Origin: Dehalococcoidia bacterium
GTDB taxonomy: Bacteria; Chloroflexota; Dehalococcoidia; Dehalococcoidales; BS750m-G39
Direction: 5' to 3'
Length of the DNA stretch: 10,819 bases
Assembly: GCA_004375675.1 (NCBI GenBank)
Contig: SOKR01000135.1
Span: forward strand, 1 to 10,819
Positions within the stretch are counted from its first letter, which is position 1, and every line of letters starts with the position of its first letter. Under the pieces are notes generated by a model. The model was not told the origin of the DNA, searched no databases, and saw nothing but the letters and a program-made list of their open reading frames with translations. Below, one piece after another: positions 6,045 to 10,819 of this stretch. A program made the position numbers and the translations under genes.

Positions 6045-8037
6045 TTTTTATCTCCACTATCTCCACCGGCTCGAACTCTTTCCTCAGGACGATAATGCGG
6101 TCCCTGATTAATGCCGCCTTTTCGAACTCCAGGTTGCGGGCGGCGGTCTTCATCTGGCCTTCCAGCTCCTTAATGAGGCGGGTGACGTCCTCCCGGGTGG
6201 GTGGGGCGGTGGCGCTATAGACGGCGCGCACCTCGGCGGCGACCTTGACCCGCTCGGTGATGTCCCTGATGGCTTTTCTAATGCCCCGGGGGGTTATGCC
6301 GTGCTCTTTGTTAAAGTCCAGCTGAATCTGGCGGCGGCGCTTGGTTTCGTCAATGGCGGCCTGCATGGACCTGGTGATAGTGTCGGCGTACATGATGACG
6401 CGGCCGTCAATGTGGCGGGCGGCGCGGCCCATCGTCTGGATTAAGGCCCCTTCCGACCTCAAGAAGCCTTCCTTATCGGCGTCCAGAATCGCCACCAGGC
6501 TGACCTCGGGCAGGTCGAGCCCTTCGCGCAGCAGGTTTATGCCCACCACCACGTCGTAAACGCCCAGCCGGAGGTCGCGCAGTATCTCTACTCTTTCCAG
6601 AGTATCGATTTCGGAATGCAAATAGTGGGTCTTGATGCCCATCTCAATGAGATAGTCGGCCAGCTCCTCGGCCATGCGCTTGGTCAGGGTGGTCACCAGG
6701 CAGCGCTCCTTTTTATCCACCCGCGACTTAATCTGGTCGAGGAGGTCGTCGATCTGCCCCTTGGTGGGCTTGATTTCAACCGTCGGCTCTAACAGCCCGG
6801 TGGGGCGTACCAGCTGCTCGACGACCTGTTTACTGTGCTTGTACTCGTACTCGGCGGGGGTTGCCGAGGTGTAAACGACCTGGTTGATGCGCTGGCCGAA
6901 CTCGGTGAAGTTGAGGGGGCGGTTGTCTAAAGCCGAGGGCAGGCGGAAGCCGTACTCCACCAGCGTTTCTTTGCGCGAAGAGTCACCGCGAAACATGCCG
7001 CGAATCTGGGGGATGGTCATGTGCGACTCGTCGATGAAGAGCAGGAAGTCTTCAGGGAAGTAGTCCAAAAGCGTCGAAGGGGGGCTGCCGGGGGGTCGCT
7101 GCGCCAGGTGGCGGGAGTAGTTTTCCACGGCGTGGCAGTAGCCGGCTTCGCGCAGCATCTCCATATCGTAGTTGGTGCGGGCTTCGAGGCGGGCGGCTTC
7201 CAAGAGCTTGCCCTGGCCTTTCAGCTCGGTGAGGCGCTCGGCAAGCTCCTGCTTGATGCTCTCGATGGCCGTCATCCGCTTGCCGTGGGAGGTAACGAAG
7301 TGCTTGGCGGGATAGATGGAGACCGATTCCATCTCATTTAACATCTCACCGGTGAGGGGGTCGATTTCAATGATGCGCTCCAGCGTGTCGCCGAAGAACT
7401 CGATGCGCAGGGCTAACTCCTCATAAGCGGGCTGGATTTCCAGGGTGTCGCCGCGGACGCGGAACCGGCCGCGGGTGAAGTCGATGTCGTTGCGCTCGTA
7501 CTGCATGTCCACCAGCCGGCGGAGGAGTGTTTTTCTGGGATAGCTTTCGCCGCGCTTGAGGCTGAGGACAAAGCTGAGGTATTCCTCGGGCTCGCCCAGC
7601 CCGTAGATGCAGGAGACGGAAGCCACGATGACCACGTCCCGCCGCTCGAAGAGGGAACGGGTGGCGGCGTGGCGCAGCTTGTCGATTTCCTCGTTGATAT
7701 CAATCTCCTTTTCGATAAAAGTGTCGGTGCGGGGGAGATAGGCTTCGGGCTGGTAGTAATCGTAATAGCTGACGAAGTACTCCACGGCGTTTTCGGGGAA
7801 GAACTCCTTGAACTCGGTGGAGAGCTGGGCGGCTAAAGTCTTGTTGTGGCAGATGACCAGCGTGGGCCTTTTCGCCCGCGCGATGACATTAGCCATGATG
7901 AAGGTCTTGCCGCTGCCGGTAACGCCGAGCAGGGTCTGGTGCTTGAAGTCTTTGTCCAGACCCTCGACAAGCTTATCCACAGCCTGGGGCTGGTCGCCGG
8001 TCATCTTGAAGTCGGAGACAATCTTGAAGTCGGGCAT
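6037..8037 (-). CDS. uvrB: Excinuclease ABC subunit B
   Basis: Damage-verification helicase of nucleotide-excision repair. It receives DNA from UvrA, opens it, and recruits UvrC for the incisions. The 666-residue product has the usual length. Walker A GVTGSGKT is at residues 38-45, and the damage-probing beta-hairpin region (YYDYYQPEAYLPRTDTFIEKE) is at 91-111. Helicase motif II reads DESH (336-339), YTSATP is at 389-394, and the C-terminal helicase motifs include INLLREGLDLPEV (500-512) and QTMGRAAR (534-541). The C-terminal UVR domain, which contacts UvrC, spans about 617-651. No inactivating changes are seen. There is no convincing ribosome binding site before the ATG, and the promoter lies so close that the mRNA is probably leaderless. 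The 47-codon gene downstream overlaps it and is probably co-transcribed. The divergent neighbour is the dodecin gene. Confidence 0.98.
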   Translation of the reverse strand: MPDFKIVSDFKMTGDQPQAVDKLVEGLDKDFKHQTLLGVTGSGKTFIMANVIARAKRPTLVICHNKTLAAQLSTEFKEFFPENAVEYFVSYYDYYQPEAYLPRTDTFIEKEIDINEEIDKLRHAATRSLFERRDVVIVASVSCIYGLGEPEEYLSFVLSLKRGESYPRKTLLRRLVDMQYERNDIDFTRGRFRVRGDTLEIQPAYEELALRIEFFGDTLERIIEIDPLTGEMLNEMESVSIYPAKHFVTSHGKRMTAIESIKQELAERLTELKGQGKLLEAARLEARTNYDMEMLREAGYCHAVENYSRHLAQRPPGSPPSTLLDYFPEDFLLFIDESHMTIPQIRGMFRGDSSRKETLVEYGFRLPSALDNRPLNFTEFGQRINQVVYTSATPAEYEYKHSKQVVEQLVRPTGLLEPTVEIKPTKGQIDDLLDQIKSRVDKKERCLVTTLTKRMAEELADYLIEMGIKTHYLHSEIDTLERVEILRDLRLGVYDVVVGINLLREGLDLPEVSLVAILDADKEGFLRSEGALIQTMGRAARHIDGRVIMYADTITRSMQAAIDETKRRRQIQLDFNKEHGITPRGIRKAIRDITERVKVAAEVRAVYSATAPPTREDVTRLIKELEGQMKTAARNLEFEKAALIRDRIIVLRKEFEPVEIVEIKND

Positions 8038-8072
8038 ACTAATAGTATAGCTTTTGGGGATAGCGGTGACAA
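8036..8072 (-). promoter_or_regulatory. uvrB promoter with start-site inverted repeat
   Basis: On the minus strand TTGTCA (8072-8067) and TATACT (8049-8044) are separated by exactly 17 bases. Only 6 bases lie between the -10 and the ATG (8037-8035), so transcription should start at or within one base of the start codon. ATACT-AAT-AGTAT (8036-8048) is an inverted repeat with 5-bp arms covering the -10 and the start codon, a possible operator. It does not match the LexA boxes of E. coli or B. subtilis. Confidence 0.6.
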
Positions 8073-8077
8073 TGCTA

Positions 8078-8105
8078 TTGACAGGACGCCGCTTATTTTT
8101 ATAGA
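8078..8105 (+). promoter_or_regulatory. Dodecin gene promoter, divergent from uvrB
   Basis: A perfect TTGACA (8078-8083) is followed after 16 bases by TATAGA (8100-8105), which keeps the TATA core. A start near 8112 gives a leader of about 44 bases ending in the AAGGAGG site of the dodecin gene. It runs back to back with the uvrB promoter; the two -35 hexamers are only 5 bases apart (8073-8077), so the polymerases could compete. Confidence 0.5.
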
Positions 8106-8155
8106 CTGAGTAGTCCCCATATGCGGGATTGGCTTTAAAAGAGAAGGAGGGTTAT

Positions 8156-8368
8156 ATGTCGGACAGCGTTTACAAGATCATTACTCTGGTGGGCACCAGC
8201 ACCAAGTCCTGGGAGGACGCGGCCAGGGAGGCGGTGGAGACCGCCGCCAAGACGCTGCGCGACCTGCGCATCGCCGAGGTCGAAGAGCTGGACATGCAGA
8301 TCGACAAGGGCAAGATTGTCAACTACCGGGCCAAGGTAAGGGTCTCCTTTAAGTATGAGGGGAAATAA
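8156..8368 (+). CDS. Dodecin family protein, calcium-dodecin type
   Basis: Dodecins are small proteins that assemble into hollow dodecamers. Classical members store flavin or flavin-like cofactors, and a second type binds calcium. The 70-residue product has the family layout: strand 1 (VYKIITLVGTS, 5-15), a helix (SWEDAAREAVETAAKTL, 18-34) and two strands (LRIAEVEELDMQID, 37-50, and KIVNYRAKVRVSFKYE, 53-68). The position where flavin-binding dodecins carry the stacking tryptophan (LRWFEV) reads LRIAEV here. The pattern SVYK...GTS...SWE...EQDM or EELDM resembles mycobacterial calcium dodecin Rv0379 as I recall it. The ATG at 8156 has AAGGAGG 5 bases upstream and is preferred over an in-frame TTG at 8129. 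Followed by an intrinsic terminator. The family call is strong; the ligand is inferred. Confidence 0.9.
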   Translation: MSDSVYKIITLVGTSTKSWEDAAREAVETAAKTLRDLRIAEVEELDMQIDKGKIVNYRAKVRVSFKYEGK

Positions 8369-8406
8369 AAGCCCGATAGCAATTACCAACTGAATATCGC
8401 GAGACG

Positions 8407-8439
8407 TCGGGGAGGGGCGTTACCCCTCCCTGATTTTTT
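8407..8439 (+). terminator. Intrinsic terminator after dodecin, in the leader of the next gene
   Basis: GGGAGGGG (8410-8417) pairs perfectly with CCCCTCCC (8423-8430) around a 5-base loop. The stem extends to 11 pairs (8407-8417 with 8423-8433) with one G-T pair, and T6 follows at 8434-8439. This is the best rho-independent terminator in the window. It lies 38 bases after the dodecin stop and only 17 bases before the ATG of the next gene, leaving no room for a promoter between them. Confidence 0.85.
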
Positions 8440-8456
8440 GGCAGGAAGGAGAGTAT

Positions 8457-8708
8457 ATGGCTGTAGTATTGGCGGTGGGCGAGAGTTTTCACCTGAAGTT
8501 CGGTAAGGACCGCATTGTTTATGCGGGTATGCCATCCGACAAGGTATTCTCCATCGTGCAGCGAAAACGGGAGTTTGTACCATATGCAGCCTGGGGCTAC
8601 GCCTGGAACCTGTTCTTCCCCAGAGAGCAGACCGAGCTCGTTATCGACGGGGTCAGGCTCACGGTGGAGAGCGTCAGCCCGCAGGAGATAAGGCTGGGGG
8701 TGATGTAG
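8457..8708 (+). CDS. Small beta-rich protein of unknown function
   Basis: An 83-residue product with no recognised family. It lacks a signal peptide or membrane segment and is rich in predicted strands, with an aromatic middle (FVPYAAWGYAWNLFF, residues 40-54). The last 24 residues (ELVIDGVRLTVESVSPQEIRLGVM) loosely resemble the strand pattern of CsrA-type RNA-binding proteins, in which a 'V..V....VRLGI' segment is conserved. The N-terminal half does not fit CsrA, so this is a hint only. The start is secure: AAGGAG (8446-8451) lies 5 bases before the ATG. The gene begins just after a strong terminator, so its expression must depend on read-through from the dodecin promoter or on an unseen promoter inside the dodecin gene. 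Its stop is 9 bases from that of the convergent 87-residue membrane protein gene. Confidence 0.75.
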   Translation: MAVVLAVGESFHLKFGKDRIVYAGMPSDKVFSIVQRKREFVPYAAWGYAWNLFFPREQTELVIDGVRLTVESVSPQEIRLGVM

Positions 8709-8717
8709 GCACAGCCT

Positions 8718-8981
8718 CTATCGGGCGTATTTCCGGCAGCCGTACCAGTAGATGGCAAAGATGGTGAGCGCGTAGCCTATTATCCGGGTGACGAGCATAA
8801 CGATTTCCTGGCTGTCATCTATGCCGATAATCGTAAACAGGTGCGAGACGCCGAAAAAGGCGAAGGCGATGCCGATAAAGAGGGGCCAGAGCTTTTTCAT
8901 TTTGGAGTAGGCGGTGATGCCCAGGGCGAGGGTTATGATGCAGAAGATGAGGTTGACCAGGATTTCAGGGTCTATATCCAT
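8718..8981 (-). CDS. Small three-helix membrane protein (unknown)
   Basis: An 87-residue, strongly hydrophobic product with three predicted membrane segments at about 7-25, 31-52 and 60-80, and a basic C-terminus (CRKYAR). No known family is recognised; the layout resembles small integral membrane proteins or isolated sensor membrane modules. The ATG at 8979-8981 has AAGGAG 7 bases upstream (8994-8989), inside the end of the preceding gene. The reading frame overlaps the 548-residue gene by 10 bases (8972-8981), so the pair is probably translationally coupled. No terminator is visible before the convergent 83-codon gene. Confidence 0.78.
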   Translation of the reverse strand: MDIDPEILVNLIFCIITLALGITAYSKMKKLWPLFIGIAFAFFGVSHLFTIIGIDDSQEIVMLVTRIIGYALTIFAIYWYGCRKYAR

Positions 8982-10618
8982 TTTTTAGCTCCTTTTTTGG
9001 GGGGAAAATTACCAATAGCTTCTAGCTTTTCGGTATTCTCTATACTGGCCTTAATGAACTCTCTATATTCTGAATATTCATCCTTTTCCATCAGTGTCCT
9101 GGCGCTATCTGTAAATTCATGGAAATATTCAAGTGGTGATATCTCATTCTTGAAATGACGGCCGTCACGGAACTCATGTGAGCCAACATAGGTGCCCCAA
9201 TCAGACCATTTGAACAAAGTTTTTCTGTTTCTAACATTTCTATTATCTGTGATAATCACAGTGGCATAAAATAATCTTTTTAAGAGTGGTTCCACAGTCG
9301 AGCGTTTTGCTCCGGGCTTCTCTACTTTCCGGTCTTCGTGCGTATACCTCAACGGGAAATATGCCTCAAAATCGTGGTCCATACGTATCAGGCATCTCGC
9401 TTTAGCCAGCCTATATAAATTGGCTAGTAAATGGTCTTTTTCTCCGCTTGAAAGCGCAAGGGCTATCAGTCCGCCAGTTATAATGCTTAGACCTAAACCT
9501 ACTGGTAAGTTGTAGTAGAAGACGTTATCGGAGTACCATCCCAGCGCAAGAAGAATCAATACAACAAACAATGCCATAGTAGATAACGCCTCTCTCTTTT
9601 TAAGCCTGATTACTCTGAATATTAATGGTATTGTTGGCCTTTTGGGTATGCTGACGTCGAACAATCCTAAGAATAGAAAACTTGCGATAAATAACGCAAT
9701 AAAAAGGATTGATATTGGCCAGCGGACAGCATCTACCTCGAACAGTGAATTGAATACGAAAGGTCCCCCAAAGATGAAATAATGAATTACTCTTATAATG
9801 CTATAAATTGCGAGTGTGGAGACTAATGCGATGATCAACATGCTTATAAAAAAGAAAATGGCCTCTATCATTTTCGCCCCAGCATAAAAAACTGCAACTA
9901 GCGGTATCCAAAATATATTCGCTCCTCTGAATCGTCTGCTTGCCTTTGGCGCCCATATTGATAAAAGGATGAGGAAGCCAATCGAGTACCAGATTAACGG
10001 GAGAAGCAAGCTCTCCTTTTCGATGCCCATATACTCGGCACCGTAAAAAATGACGATAAAGCCGAGGATGAAGCCGATCATCCCAGCGGTAAAAATACCC
10101 TTGTAAAACTCCGCATTTTCGCTTTCTAATTGACTATATAGCTTTAGTGCTTCTGAGGGGTTGGTTGTCTCTAGTTTTACAGCTTCCCTGCTGACTTTTT
10201 TGTTCGCAGGTAAAGTAACCGATGGTTTTTTGGGGGGGCTAACTTTGCGGGACCGTTTTCTTTTAGAAGGAGTGTACCCAGGAGGAATTTCAATCTTTTC
10301 CCATATTTGGGCATAATAACTCTCAGAGCGGAAGCCAACCATATCACCGACTTGAGGCTTGCCAATAATATAGATATCTCTGCCACGAGAGCATATATGT
10401 TCAACTGTTTCACCTTTATGGTGCCAGCGTTTGCGAAAGACTACTCCTTCAGTGACTAGTACATCTATACATTGCCCGGTATTATATCCGTGTGGTTCAT
10501 CTGCATCGAAGTCTCCGTAGCCAACTATTCCATACGTGTCAAAATGACGGGTATCTACAACACGCCCAATGCCATCGTACTTGCCGAAAATCAGTTCCTC
10601 GTCTTTATTATCTTGCAC
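8972..10618 (-). CDS. Large polytopic membrane protein with soluble N- and C-terminal regions (unknown)
   Basis: A 548-residue protein of no family known to me. Residues 1-112 form a soluble, glycine- and aspartate-rich region (GKYDGIGRVVDTRHFDTYGIVGYGDFDADEPHG within 12-44). A basic linker (118-142, KRKRSRKVSPPKKP) follows, then a short helical segment (145-172) that may be coiled coil. About seven hydrophobic segments lie at 174-192, 204-222, 234-250, 255-282, 299-320, 346-361 and 370-390. The C-terminal 155 residues are soluble and charged (HDFEAYFPLRYTHEDRKVEK, 415-434; WSDWGTYVGSHEFRDGRHFK, 471-490). The start is a GTG at 10618: an in-frame TGA lies just upstream, AGGTG is 4 bases before, and the next methionine is residue 93. 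The gene is AT-richer than uvrB and ftsK and uses many ATA/TTA/AGA codons. It overlaps the 87-residue gene downstream. Confidence 0.85.
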   Translation of the reverse strand: MQDNKDEELIFGKYDGIGRVVDTRHFDTYGIVGYGDFDADEPHGYNTGQCIDVLVTEGVVFRKRWHHKGETVEHICSRGRDIYIIGKPQVGDMVGFRSESYYAQIWEKIEIPPGYTPSKRKRSRKVSPPKKPSVTLPANKKVSREAVKLETTNPSEALKLYSQLESENAEFYKGIFTAGMIGFILGFIVIFYGAEYMGIEKESLLLPLIWYSIGFLILLSIWAPKASRRFRGANIFWIPLVAVFYAGAKMIEAIFFFISMLIIALVSTLAIYSIIRVIHYFIFGGPFVFNSLFEVDAVRWPISILFIALFIASFLFLGLFDVSIPKRPTIPLIFRVIRLKKREALSTMALFVVLILLALGWYSDNVFYYNLPVGLGLSIITGGLIALALSSGEKDHLLANLYRLAKARCLIRMDHDFEAYFPLRYTHEDRKVEKPGAKRSTVEPLLKRLFYATVIITDNRNVRNRKTLFKWSDWGTYVGSHEFRDGRHFKNEISPLEYFHEFTDSARTLMEKDEYSEYREFIKASIENTEKLEAIGNFPPKKGAKKWI

Positions 10619-10638
10619 GAGACACCTGACCCCTGGTC

Positions 10639-10705
10639 ATACTATTAACCAAAACTCTTATACCCAGTTGTCAACTACAGTATCATTTTATATACATTTG
10701 TCAAC
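10639..10705 (-). promoter_or_regulatory. Upstream region of the 548-residue gene with direct repeats 30 bp apart
   Basis: TTGTCAAC occurs at 10668-10675 and again at 10698-10705, exactly 30 bp apart (about three helical turns). On the minus strand each reads GTTGACAA and contains a perfect TTGACA. Neither has a good -10 at 16-18 bases (TACTGT at best for the upstream copy). The downstream copy is also the centre of an 11-bp inverted repeat (AGTTG-T-CAACT, 10666-10676). These are either alternative -35 hexamers or tandem operator half-sites; the -10 cannot be placed with confidence. Confidence 0.4.
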
Positions 10706-10713
10706 CCCCACCC

Positions 10714-10819
10714 CTATTCCCCCTCCTCAACATCAACCTCCTCGGCCATACCTATCCGCGTCACCGAGAGGGCCACGTAGTTCACCATCGTGCACTCTAG
10801 AAGGTCTTTGAGCTCCTTT
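10714..10819 (-). CDS. C-terminal end of an unidentified protein (partial)
   Basis: An open frame enters from the right edge of the window and ends at a TAG (10716-10714). The visible 34 codons read KELKDLLECTMVNYVALSVTRIGMAEEVDVEEGE. They have GC-rich codon use like the core genes and an acidic tail typical of soluble cytoplasmic proteins. Too short to identify. The gap to the 548-residue gene is 95 bases and holds the TTGTCAAC repeats, so the two are probably separate transcription units. Confidence 0.55.
   Translation of the reverse strand, partial: KELKDLLECTMVNYVALSVTRIGMAEEVDVEEGE

Noticed and set aside
5894..6220. 108-codon plus-strand frame after the orphan membrane gene
   Set aside because: It is antisense to the 47-codon gene and the end of uvrB, with a Ser/Ala/Arg-rich composition typical of a shadow frame.
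7021..7341. 106-codon plus-strand frame inside uvrB
   Set aside because: Antisense to conserved uvrB helicase sequence; the Val/Gly/Ala-rich composition reflects the reverse strand.
8371..8726. Perfect 9-bp inverted repeat (GCCCGATAG at 8371-8379, CTATCGGGC at 8718-8726) flanking the 83-codon gene
   Set aside because: It looked like terminal repeats of a small mobile unit. A 9-bp match over this span is expected by chance, there is no target duplication, and the right copy lies inside the coding end of the convergent gene.
10569..10811. 80-codon plus-strand frame at the right edge
   Set aside because: Proline- and serine-rich, and antisense to the start of the 548-residue gene and to the partial minus-strand gene, which has better codon use.

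Overview
The window looks like chromosomal DNA of a free-living bacterium of intermediate to high GC, most likely a Chloroflexota member of the Dehalococcoidia type. That placement is an inference from the style of the protein sequences and from the grouping of a family 4 uracil-DNA glycosylase, an RNase J and an FtsK-type translocase. No rRNA or marker gene confirms it. Most of the window is ordinary housekeeping sequence (DNA repair, RNA processing, chromosome segregation). Between these genes sit several small or membrane genes that I cannot assign to a family. There is no tRNA, rRNA, CRISPR array, insertion sequence, integrase or toxin-antitoxin pair that I can support.

Layout. Positions 1-4538 (+) hold a tight three-gene cluster: family 4 uracil-DNA glycosylase, ribonuclease J and an FtsK/SpoIIIE DNA translocase, with gaps of 10 and 4 bases. 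A small two-helix membrane protein with a CxC-x6-C cluster (4542-4781, -) converges on ftsK and has its own near-consensus promoter. The 257-base gap that follows holds a perfect 9-bp hairpin, a second C/G hairpin, repeated G-runs and an inverted repeat. Next comes an AT-richer orphan membrane protein gene (5039-5878, +).

Positions 5901-8037 (-) hold uvrB and a 47-codon basic gene whose start overlaps the uvrB stop. The 118-base gap upstream of uvrB carries two divergent promoters. The uvrB promoter is placed so that its transcript should begin at or next to the ATG, so the mRNA is probably leaderless. On the + strand follow a dodecin of the calcium-dodecin type, a strong intrinsic terminator, and an 83-codon gene of unknown function whose ribosome binding site begins a few bases after the terminator T-run.

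Positions 8718-10618 (-) hold two overlapping genes for membrane proteins: a 548-residue polytopic protein with a basic, soluble N-terminal region, and an 87-residue three-helix protein. Upstream lie two copies of an 8-bp direct repeat exactly 30 bp apart. The window ends in the C-terminal 34 codons of another minus-strand gene.

How they fit together: UDG and UvrB act in base- and nucleotide-excision repair, FtsK in chromosome segregation and RNase J in RNA turnover. The two AT-richer membrane loci (5039-5878 and 8972-10618) differ in base composition from this core and are the best candidates for acquired or lineage-specific functions. I see no complete, clearly novel multi-gene system. The less familiar items are the 548/87-residue membrane pair, the uvrB-overlapping microgene, and the terminator placed in the leader of the 83-codon gene.
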